A stretch of 9,783 bases of DNA from Actinobacteria bacterium 13_1_20CM_4_69_9 (GTDB lineage: Bacteria > Actinomycetota > Thermoleophilia > Gaiellales > Gaiellaceae), in assembly GCA_001920085.1 (NCBI GenBank), contig MNJC01000066.1, positions 1-9,783 of the forward strand. The letters are read 5' to 3'. The notes beneath the pieces are model-generated. The model made no database searches. It was not told where the DNA came from and was given only the letters and a program-made list of their open reading frames with translations. The translations under genes were made by a program, and so were the position numbers. Within the stretch, counting starts at the first letter, position 1. Each line of letters begins with the position of its first letter. Positions 1 through 5,896 of the stretch are shown here, piece by piece.

Positions 1-471
1 CCGTGGCAGAAGGAGATCCTGGACACCGCCGTGCGCTTCATCGGCTATCCGTACGTCTGGGGCGGCGAGAGCGAGACGACGACGTCGCCGTACGGGCCGC
101 AGGTGCACGGCGGCTTCGACTGCTCGGGGTTCGTCTGGCGTGTGTTCAAGCTCCAGGCGTATCCGAGAGAAGGCAACCTCGCGGCCGTGCTCAAAGGACG
201 CACGACGTACTCGATGAGCGGCGAGGTGCCGGCCGCGCAGCGGATCCCGCTCGCGAAGCTCCAGCCCGCCGACGTGCTCTTCTTCGGCTCCGCCGGACCG
301 AAGTCGAAGGCGGCGCAGGTGAACCACATGGGGATCTATCTCGGGAACGGCTGGTTCATCCAGTCGTCCGGCTACGGCGTCGCCGTCGCGCAGTTGAGCG
401 GTTGGTACGCACAGCGCTTTGCGTGGGCTCGCAGGCCGCTCGCCGAGGCCGGCCTCGTTTCCTCTTCGTAA
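1..471 (+). CDS. NlpC/P60-family cell-wall peptidase, C-terminal part (5' end outside window)
   Basis: The frame is open from base 1, so the gene starts upstream; the GTG at 31 lies inside the domain and is not the real start. The visible 156 residues form an NlpC/P60 papain-like domain. These enzymes cleave stem peptides of peptidoglycan, usually between D-gamma-Glu/iso-Gln and meso-DAP, outside the membrane. The catalytic Cys is in DCSGFVWR (codon 121-123), the catalytic His in NHMGIYLG (codon 325-327), and the third polar residue is Gln in FIQSSG (codon 361-363). Gln is accepted at that place in the family, although His is commoner. The early YPYVWGG motif is also typical. The stop at 469-471 is followed 13 bases later by a strong hairpin. 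Any N-terminal signal peptide, SH3 or coiled-coil region lies outside the window. The family call is firm; the physiological role (growth, separation, lysis) is unknown. Confidence 0.93.
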   Translation, partial: PWQKEILDTAVRFIGYPYVWGGESETTTSPYGPQVHGGFDCSGFVWRVFKLQAYPREGNLAAVLKGRTTYSMSGEVPAAQRIPLAKLQPADVLFFGSAGPKSKAAQVNHMGIYLGNGWFIQSSGYGVAVAQLSGWYAQRFAWARRPLAEAGLVSSS

Positions 472-484
472 GTCACATTCCCCA

Positions 485-506
485 TAATCCCCCGCTCGGG
501 GGATTA
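485..506 (+). terminator. Hairpin after the NlpC/P60 gene, probable terminator
   Basis: TAATCCCCC (485-493) pairs perfectly with GGGGGATTA (498-506) around a GCTC loop, giving a 9-bp stem starting 13 bases after the peptidase stop. There is no T-run after it, which is common for terminators in high-GC actinobacteria. It also lies in the leader of the small gene at 569, so a role as a 5' structure of that transcript is possible. Confidence 0.6.
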
Positions 507-568
507 CTCGCGATCGGCGACCCGGAAGAATCCCGGCAGTCTGGCGTCAACTGAAGGGGACTCACGGA

Positions 569-679
569 ATGTTGCAATGGAAGCCAAAGCTGATCGCTCT
601 CGTGGCCGTCCTGGTGCTGCTCGCGGCACTGCTCGGACAGTTCACCTGGGAAGCGTTCGCCAACCAGTTCACCTGGTAA
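569..679 (+). CDS. 36-residue single-helix membrane peptide, unknown function
   Basis: This short gene has ATG at 569 and TAA at 677-679, preceded by AAGGGGA (554-560) at 8-base spacing, a good ribosome site. The product starts MLQWKPK, then has one hydrophobic stretch (about residues 8-23, almost all Ala, Leu and Val), then a short tail in which QFTW occurs twice (about residues 24-27 and 33-36, the second at the very C-terminus). The basic N-terminus and helix suggest an inner-membrane peptide with the aromatic tail outside, or an uncleaved signal-anchor. It ends 10 bases before the GTG of the c-di-GMP gene, which has no clear ribosome site of its own, so co-transcription and translational coupling are likely. 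I do not recognise the family, and the function is unknown. Confidence 0.68.
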   Translation: MLQWKPKLIALVAVLVLLAALLGQFTWEAFANQFTW

Positions 680-689
680 CAGCGAAACC

Positions 690-2543
690 GTGAGCTCTCA
701 GGCGGTCACGCCCCGCCGGCTTACGTTCCTGATCGTCCCGGTTTGCCTCGCGGGACTCGGGATTCTCGTTGCCGCCGCATACGTCTTCGCGACGACGGAC
801 CACAGCGGGTCCGAGCTCATCAGCCTCGTCGCGTTCACCGCGGCGGCGACGCTGGCCGAGCGGTTCCCGGTGCCGATCAACGCGGAGAGCGGCGGCGGCG
901 TCATCTCGCTGACGTTCGTCTTCGCCGTCGCGGCGATCGTGCTGTTCGGCTGGGCGGCCGGAGCCTTGCTGCTGCTGACGGCGACGTCGATCATCCAGCT
1001 GTGGGAGCACCGCCCGCTCGAGCGCATCTCGTTCAACGTCGCGGTGCTCGCCGTGGTGGCGCTCGCCGCCGGCGCCCTGATAGCGCCGATCGGTGGCGAC
1101 AGCGTAGGCGCGCTGGTGGCGCGCGTCGGGATCGCCGCTACGGCCGATTACTGGGTCAACATGCTGCTGATCTCGGCGGCGATCGCGCTCAGCAGTAGAC
1201 AGCGCTACTCGCACCTGATTCGAGCGAACGTCAGCGCGACGATCGTCCCGTTCGCCTTCATGGCCTCGGCCGCCTTGATGCTCGTCGTGCTCTGGCAGAG
1301 GTCGCCGGTCCTGTCGATCGCGCTCGTCGGCCCACTGCTCGCGATCTCGCTCTACCAGCGGTCGACGCGCAGCGCGCTCCGGGCGATGCGGCTCGCGCTG
1401 ACGGATCCGCTCACCGGTCTCGGCAACCACCGCCACTTCCACGAGCGTCTGGAGCGCGAGCTCCTGCGCGCGGAGGAGGAGCGCATCCCGCTCACGCTGT
1501 GCTTCGTCGACATCGACGACTTCAAGAAGATCAACGACCGGTTCGGCCACCCGTCGGGCGATCGGGTGCTGTCGCAGGTCGCCGGCCGGCTGCGCCAGGG
1601 CGGCGAGGCGTTCCGCCTCGGCGGCGACGAGTTCGCACTGCTCTTCGCCAACCACGACGAGGGCGCCGCGCTCGTCGCCGCGAGCTCGATCGTCGAGCGG
1701 ATCGGCGTACTCGACCTCGACCACATCGGCAACGTGACCGTCAGCGCCGGTCTCGCGACCTTCCCGGTGCAAGGGCATGGGCGCGACGAGCTGATTCGGC
1801 TCGCCGACAGCGCGCTGTACTGGGCCAAGGAGCACGGCAAGAACCGCGTGCGCATCTACCGCCCCGACGTCGTCGAGCTCGCCGAGCTCAAGCGGCTCGC
1901 CGCCGGCCCGGACAAGGCCGCCCGCTACCGCGCAGCCGCGTCGCTCGCGAAAGCCGTCGACGCGCGCGACACGTACACGGGCAGCCATTCCGAACGCGTG
2001 AGCGACCTCGCCGCGCGCGTCGCGAAGCGAGTCGGGCTCGATCCGGAACACGTGGAGCTGACGCGCCTTGCCGCCTCGCTCCACGATCTCGGCAAGCTCG
2101 CGATTCCCGAGGAGATCCTGCGCAAGCCCGGCGCGCTGACCGACTCCGAGCGCCTCGTGCTCGAGCGCCATCCGCAGATCGGGTTCCGGATGCTCGACAG
2201 CCTCGGCGTCGATCCGGTCGCCGATCTCGTGCTGCACCACCACGAGCGCTGGGACGGCGCCGGCTATCCCGACGGCCTCGCGGGTGAGGAGATCCCGCTC
2301 GGCGCAAGAATCATCTTCGTCACCGACGCGTACGACGCGATGACGTCGGATCGCATCTACCGACCCAGGCGTTCCCGAGAGGCCGCTCTCGCAGAGCTCC
2401 GGCGCTGCGCCGGCACGCAGTTCGACCCCGGCATCGTGGCGGCCTTCACGGAGGAGCTTGGCGTGAGCTCCTCCGTCGAGGTCGCAGCCGCGGCGGAACC
2501 TTCGGTTCCGCCGCGGGAGTTGGACTACGCCGCTTCGCGGTGA
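690..2543 (+). CDS. Membrane-bound GGDEF + HD-GYP protein (c-di-GMP synthesis and breakdown)
   Basis: The product has 617 residues. Residues 1-225 hold about six to eight hydrophobic segments (clear ones near 11-33, 72-104, 117-133, 150-168, 182-201, 207-223), an unassigned MASE-like membrane sensor region. A diguanylate cyclase domain follows (about 234-392) with DPLTGLGN, the metal-binding stretch FVDIDDF and an intact GGDEF at 311-315. The HD-GYP phosphodiesterase domain (about 412-595) has H465-D466 in HDLGK, H494, HHHERWDG at 516-523 and GYP at 525-527, so the ligand set looks complete. The two domains make and hydrolyse cyclic di-GMP, controlled by a membrane signal not identifiable here. 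The inhibitory I-site is degenerate: five residues before GGDEF stands RQGG (302-305), not RxxD. GTG 690 is chosen because it is the first start ahead of the first helix; it lacks a Shine-Dalgarno site and probably depends on coupling to the 36-residue gene. Confidence 0.92.
   Translation: MSSQAVTPRRLTFLIVPVCLAGLGILVAAAYVFATTDHSGSELISLVAFTAAATLAERFPVPINAESGGGVISLTFVFAVAAIVLFGWAAGALLLLTATSIIQLWEHRPLERISFNVAVLAVVALAAGALIAPIGGDSVGALVARVGIAATADYWVNMLLISAAIALSSRQRYSHLIRANVSATIVPFAFMASAALMLVVLWQRSPVLSIALVGPLLAISLYQRSTRSALRAMRLALTDPLTGLGNHRHFHERLERELLRAEEERIPLTLCFVDIDDFKKINDRFGHPSGDRVLSQVAGRLRQGGEAFRLGGDEFALLFANHDEGAALVAASSIVERIGVLDLDHIGNVTVSAGLATFPVQGHGRDELIRLADSALYWAKEHGKNRVRIYRPDVVELAELKRLAAGPDKAARYRAAASLAKAVDARDTYTGSHSERVSDLAARVAKRVGLDPEHVELTRLAASLHDLGKLAIPEEILRKPGALTDSERLVLERHPQIGFRMLDSLGVDPVADLVLHHHERWDGAGYPDGLAGEEIPLGARIIFVTDAYDAMTSDRIYRPRRSREAALAELRRCAGTQFDPGIVAAFTEELGVSSSVEVAAAAEPSVPPRELDYAASR
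2488..2516 (+). repeat. 13-bp perfect inverted repeat inside the 3' end of the GGDEF/HD-GYP gene
   Basis: Bases 2488-2500 pair perfectly with 2504-2516 around a TTC loop. The repeat lies within the coding sequence, about 25 bases before the stop, beyond the conserved HD-GYP domain. It may be the first part of a multi-hairpin transcription end or may protect the mRNA 3' end. There is no T-run. Confidence 0.6.
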
Positions 2544-2596
2544 ACGCGCGCGGGTTTCGCCCGCTCGCTTCTAGGTCGGTCGCGTCGCATCAGTTC

Positions 2597-2636
2597 GCCG
2601 TAGCGTAAGCCGGCTTTGCCTGGCTTACGCTACGGC
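2597..2636 (+). terminator. Long perfect hairpin between genes, probable terminator
   Basis: GCCGTAGCGTAAGCC (2597-2611) is exactly complementary to GGCTTACGCTACGGC (2622-2636). The 10-base loop can add three more pairs (GGC/GCC) around TTT. It lies 53 bases after the GGDEF/HD-GYP stop and 49 bases before the next start. The perfect DNA palindrome would fold in either direction. There is no T-run downstream (CTCTGTGG), so a Rho-independent function is likely but not certain. A smaller 5-bp hairpin (2550-2564, loop TTTCG) sits just after the stop. Confidence 0.65.
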
Positions 2637-2685
2637 CTCTGTGGTTGCTGAGTTAGGGCGTTCTGCGGGTGGGTAGGAGGAGCGC

Positions 2686-2844
2686 ATGAACCGCGAGGAG
2701 CGACGGCATCCAGACAAGCATCGCGAAACGAAGGCGCCGCAGGAGGACGAGATCCACGACGCGCAGAAGCCGCAGGAAGAAGCGAGCGTGCGCGCGAAGT
2801 CGAACCGTCACAAGAAGATGACGGCCGACAAGTGGAACCAGTAG
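2686..2844 (+). CDS. Small, highly charged 52-residue protein, unknown function
   Basis: ATG 2686 follows AGGAGG (2675-2680) at 5 bases, the strongest ribosome site in the window, and TAG is at 2842-2844. The product is 52 residues, almost entirely hydrophilic (Lys, Arg, Glu, Asp, Gln, His), with no hydrophobic core, no Cys and a single Trp near the end (TADKWNQ). It is probably intrinsically disordered and cytoplasmic. The end, from about residue 36, is basic (AKSNRHKKMTADKW); the middle is acidic. The gene is isolated between two hairpin regions, so it is likely its own transcript. I cannot assign a family; a nucleic-acid- or ribosome-associated role would be speculation from charge alone. 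Confidence 0.72.
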   Translation: MNREERRHPDKHRETKAPQEDEIHDAQKPQEEASVRAKSNRHKKMTADKWNQ

Positions 2845-2864
2845 ACAGGTCTTAGGCCTTCGCC

Positions 2865-2891
2865 GCGCGTGCCGGCCTCACCGGTGCGCGC
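2865..2891 (+). terminator. Hairpin after the 52-residue gene, probable terminator
   Basis: Starting 20 bases past the small gene's stop, 2865-2875 pairs with 2881-2891 around the loop CCTCA (11 pairs, two of them G-U). The G-U pairs hold only in + strand RNA (they become A/C mismatches in the antisense), which favours termination of the small + strand gene. There is no T-run. Confidence 0.5.
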
Positions 2892-2916
2892 GCACTAACG
2901 CGGACGGAGGAGAAGC

Positions 2917-2936
2917 TCCCTTTGATTACAAAGGGA
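2917..2936 (-). terminator. Hairpin across the carboxylase stop codon
   Basis: TCCCTTTG (2917-2924) pairs with CAAAGGGA (2929-2936) around ATTA. The loop holds most of the carboxylase stop codon (2926-2928 on the - strand). It lies in the convergent gap with the small + strand gene and may help end transcription from either side. Confidence 0.45.
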
Positions 2937-4500
2937 TATTTCCGTGCTTTCGGCGCGGACGCGGCTCTTGCTTCGTCAGCGCCGTCTCGAGAGCGTCGAT
3001 GAGCACCGGGCGGGTGCGCCGCGGCTCGATCACCTCGTCGACGTAACCACGCTCCGCCGCGGTGTACGGATTCGCGAAGCGCTCGCGATAGTCCTCGATC
3101 AGCTCGGCACGCCGCTCCTCCGGGTCGTCGGCGTCCTCGAGCTCCTTGCGGAAGATGATGTTGACCGCCCCCTCCGGCCCCATCACGGCGACCTCAGCCG
3201 TCGGCCACGCGAAGTTGAAATCGGCGCGGATGTGCTTCGAGCTCATGACGTCGTACGCCCCGCCGTATGCCTTGCGCGTGATCACCGTCAGCTTCGGCAC
3301 GGTCGCCTCCGCGTATGCGTACAGGAGCTTCGCACCGTGCCGGATGATCCCGCCCCACTCCTGCTGCGTTCCGGGCAGGAAGCCGGGCACGTCGACGAAC
3401 GTGACGAGCGGGATGTTGAACCCGTCGCAAAAGCGGACGAACCGCGCCGCCTTCACGGACGAGTCGATGTCGAGCACGCCGGCCAGCGATCGCGGCTGGT
3501 TGCCGACGACGCCGACCGGATGTCCGCCGAGCCGCGCGAGCCCGCAGATCACGTTCTCGGCCCACAGCTCGTGCACCTCGAAGAACTCGCCGTCGTCCAC
3601 GATCCTGCGCACGACGTCGTGCATGTCGTACGGCTTGTTCGGGTTGTCCGGGATCAGCCTGTCGAGCTCCGGCTCCTCGCGGTCGCGCGCGTCCGAGGGC
3701 TCGCCGAACGGCGGCGGGTCGAGGTTGTTCTGCGGCAAGAACGAGATCAGGTAGCGCGCGTCCTCCAGGCAGGCCTTCTCGTCGGGCGAGATGAAGTGCG
3801 CGACGCCCGACTTGGACGCATGCGTCGACGCTCCGCCGAGCTCCTCGAACGTCACCTCCTCCCCGGTCACGGTTTTCACGACGTCGGGGCCCGTGATGAA
3901 CATGTAGGACGATCCCTCGACCATGAACACGAAGTCGGTGATCGCGGGCGAGTAGACCGCGCCGCCGGCGCAGGGCCCCATCACGAGCGAGATCTGCGGG
4001 ATCACGCCGGAGCACTGCACGTTGCGCCAGAAGATCTCCGCGTACCCTGCGAGCGAGACGACGCCTTCCTGGATCCGGGCTCCGCCTGAGTCGTTGATGC
4101 CGATCAGCGGGCAGCCGTACTTGAGCGCCAGGTCCATCACCTTGCAGATCTTCTCGGCGAACACCTCGCTCAGCGACCCCCCGAAGACGGTGAAGTCCTG
4201 CGAGAAGACGAACACCTTGCGACCGAAGATCGTCCCGTACCCGGTGACGACCGCGTCGCCGTAGGGACGCCGGTCGAGCATGCCGAAGTTCGACTCGCGA
4301 TGGCGCACGTAGCGGTCGAGCTCGACGAACGAGCCGGGGTCGAGCAGCTCGACCAGGCGTTCGCGCGCGAGGAGCTTTCCCTGCTGGCGCTGCCGTTCGA
4401 CGGCCTGTTCGCCCGCGGCGTGCTCGGCTTCGTCGCGCAGCTGTTCCAGCTGGTCGAGCTTGCCCTGAGTGGAGTCCGCGCGGTCGTCGGTTGTCGCCAT
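2926..4500 (-). CDS. pccB: Acyl-CoA carboxylase carboxyltransferase (beta) subunit, propionyl-CoA type likely
   Basis: The 524-residue product is full length for actinobacterial PccB/AccD-type subunits. It transfers the carboxyl group from biotin to propionyl-CoA (or acetyl-CoA), giving methylmalonyl- or malonyl-CoA, in a cytoplasmic complex with a biotinylated alpha subunit. The N-terminal crotonase-like half has DSGGARIQEG (137-146) and GPCAGG (175-180), which form the CoA site and oxyanion hole. The C-terminal half has DVPGFLPG, AYGGAYDVMSSKH and the typical KHGNIPL end. Asp417 in AYGGAYD corresponds to the residue linked to propionyl-CoA preference in Streptomyces PccB (Asp422), so propionyl-CoA is the likelier substrate; dual use cannot be excluded. 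No biotin carboxylase, biotin carrier or epsilon gene is present here. ATG 4500 has no Shine-Dalgarno site, but a TAGGCT -10-like element lies 6 bases upstream, pointing to a leaderless mRNA. Confidence 0.95.
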   Translation of the reverse strand: MATTDDRADSTQGKLDQLEQLRDEAEHAAGEQAVERQRQQGKLLARERLVELLDPGSFVELDRYVRHRESNFGMLDRRPYGDAVVTGYGTIFGRKVFVFSQDFTVFGGSLSEVFAEKICKVMDLALKYGCPLIGINDSGGARIQEGVVSLAGYAEIFWRNVQCSGVIPQISLVMGPCAGGAVYSPAITDFVFMVEGSSYMFITGPDVVKTVTGEEVTFEELGGASTHASKSGVAHFISPDEKACLEDARYLISFLPQNNLDPPPFGEPSDARDREEPELDRLIPDNPNKPYDMHDVVRRIVDDGEFFEVHELWAENVICGLARLGGHPVGVVGNQPRSLAGVLDIDSSVKAARFVRFCDGFNIPLVTFVDVPGFLPGTQQEWGGIIRHGAKLLYAYAEATVPKLTVITRKAYGGAYDVMSSKHIRADFNFAWPTAEVAVMGPEGAVNIIFRKELEDADDPEERRAELIEDYRERFANPYTAAERGYVDEVIEPRRTRPVLIDALETALTKQEPRPRRKHGNIPL

Positions 4501-4506
4501 CGGCGG

Positions 4507-4516
4507 AGCCTAGTAT
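4507..4516. promoter_or_regulatory. Symmetric divergent promoter: two overlapping -10 elements
   Basis: The sequence AGCCTAGTAT reads as ANNNTANNNT. On the - strand it gives TAGGCT (4507-4512), 6 bases before the carboxylase ATG; on the + strand TAGTAT (4511-4516), 9 bases before the regulator GTG. The hexamers share the central TA. Neither gene has a usable Shine-Dalgarno site, so both transcripts probably start at or within a few bases of the start codon. No good -35 element is visible. The same layout recurs at 8002-8011. Confidence 0.55.
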
Positions 4517-4525
4517 GGCTGTCGC

Positions 4526-5896
4526 GTGGACGAGTTCCGGCTCCTGGGCCCGCTCGAGGCGGTGGTCGACGGGACGCCCGTCCAACTCGCGGCGGCGAAG
4601 CCGCGCGCGCTGCTGGCACTCCTGCTGCTGAACCGCAACCGCGTGCTCTCGACGGAGCGGTTGATCGACGAGCTCTGGGGAGACGATCCGCCGGCGCAGG
4701 CCACGAAGACGCTCCAGGTCTACGTCTCGCAACTGCGCAAGGGGCTCGGCGGTGGCCGACTCCTGACACGCCCGACCGGCTACCTGCTTCGGGTCGAGCC
4801 CGGCGAGCTCGATCTGGAGCGGTTCGAGGAGCTCGTCGCGCAGGCGCGAACGCAGCCCGCGCCCGAGGCGCGCGACACACTCGCACAGGCGCTGGCACTG
4901 TGGCGCGGCGCCCCGGAGCGGGTGGCTGCGGGTCTCGACGAGCTCCGGGCGAACACCTACGAGGACTGGCTGCACGCGTCCGTCGAGTCGGGCGAGCCTG
5001 TGATTCCGCAGCTCGAGGAGTTGGTCGCCCGCGAGCCGCTGCGCGAACGCCCGCGCGCGCTGCTGATGCTCGCGCTCTACCGCGCGGGGCGACAGGCGGA
5101 CGCGCTCGAGCTGTTCCGCCGAACCCGTGAGCTGTTTGTCGACCAGCTCGGCATCGAGCCCGGCCCCGACCTGCGCGAGCTGCAGCAGGCGATGCTGCGC
5201 CAGGACACCGACCTTCGTCTGCAGCCCGTCGCGCGCGAGGCGCCCGTTCCGCAGCGCGGCCGTCGCACATGGCTCCTCGCCGCGGCGGCGCTCGTCGTGC
5301 TGGCGGCGGCCGGAGTCACCGCCGCGCTGCTTGCCCACGACGGCAGCGGCAAGAGCGCTGCCCCCACCCCGACGACGACCGGACCGAGCTCGGAGCTGCG
5401 CTCCTTCGTCTTCACGCTCGAGAACTTCCTCCAGCAGTCGCACGAAGGGCGCGCCGAGGCGACGCGCGTGCTCGCCGGCGCGTTCGACTGCAGCCTGTCG
5501 CCGCAGGTGGCGGCCGCGCAGCTCGACAGCGTGCAGGAGAACCGGCAGAGCCTGCTCGAACAGCTCGCCGCGCTGAGAGTTCCCGACGATCGGCCGGCGC
5601 TACGCGTCGCAGATCGGCTGCAGCAGGCGATCCACGCCTCGATCTCGGCCGACTGGATCTACCGGGACTGGCTCCGTGCACATACGCAATGCGTTCGTGG
5701 GAGCAGGCCGCCCGCGAAGGCTCGGCGGGCGGATGCGCGCGCCACGGCCGTCAAGGCGCGCTTCCTCCGCCGTTCGTCTCGGCGCGGACCCGCCAGCGGT
5801 TGTGTGCGTCGGTGCGGAAGATGGTCGGCTCCGCGGCGAAGGTGGCGATCGCGTAGCGCACGCCGGAGTAGCGGCCGTAGTACGTGTGCCCGGTGA
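4526..5896 (+). CDS. Membrane-anchored BTAD (SARP/AfsR-like) transcriptional regulator
   Basis: The product has 456 residues. An OmpR-type winged helix (about 1-90) is followed by a bacterial transcriptional activator domain (about 95-228) with ALALWRG, PLRERPRALLMLALYRAGRQ and LGIEPGPDLRELQ, the hallmarks of the SARP/AfsR family. Instead of an NB-ARC or TPR part there is one transmembrane helix (about 248-270) after an RGRR stop-transfer, then a Thr/Pro linker and a helical outer domain (about 288-415) with two Cys (322, 389) that could bond. The layout resembles ToxR/CadC-style one-component membrane regulators; ligand and targets are unknown. GTG 4526 is the first start after an in-frame TAG at 4511. 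The divergent carboxylase is an obvious candidate target (inference). From about residue 417 on, the chain is Arg/Ser-rich and antisense to the propeller gene, so the native end was probably near base 5773. Confidence 0.85.
   Translation: MDEFRLLGPLEAVVDGTPVQLAAAKPRALLALLLLNRNRVLSTERLIDELWGDDPPAQATKTLQVYVSQLRKGLGGGRLLTRPTGYLLRVEPGELDLERFEELVAQARTQPAPEARDTLAQALALWRGAPERVAAGLDELRANTYEDWLHASVESGEPVIPQLEELVAREPLRERPRALLMLALYRAGRQADALELFRRTRELFVDQLGIEPGPDLRELQQAMLRQDTDLRLQPVAREAPVPQRGRRTWLLAAAALVVLAAAGVTAALLAHDGSGKSAAPTPTTTGPSSELRSFVFTLENFLQQSHEGRAEATRVLAGAFDCSLSPQVAAAQLDSVQENRQSLLEQLAALRVPDDRPALRVADRLQQAIHASISADWIYRDWLRAHTQCVRGSRPPAKARRADARATAVKARFLRRSSRRGPASGCVRRCGRWSAPRRRWRSRSARRSSGRSTCAR

Noticed and set aside
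483..488. CATAAT as a -10 element for the 36-residue gene
   Set aside because: No plausible -35, and a start just downstream would fall inside the 485-506 hairpin; too weak to annotate.
486..568. c-di-GMP or c-di-AMP riboswitch before the small gene/GGDEF gene
   Set aside because: The context is tempting, but I could not find the conserved core sequences of GEMM or ydaO riboswitches; only the simple hairpin is clear.
669..2243. A 524-codon open frame on the - strand opposite the GGDEF/HD-GYP gene
   Set aside because: The protein is Arg/Asp/Glu/Val-rich with no motif, a normal shadow in GC-rich DNA; the + strand carries complete GGDEF and HD-GYP domains.
2944..4089. A 381-codon + strand frame antisense to the carboxylase
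   Set aside because: No recognisable domain and shadow-like composition; the - strand frame is a textbook carboxyltransferase.
3194..5443. A 749-codon open frame on the - strand spanning the carboxylase and regulator genes
   Set aside because: It is composed of Arg/Ala/Gly-rich sequence in other frames of two well-supported genes and crosses their divergent promoter.
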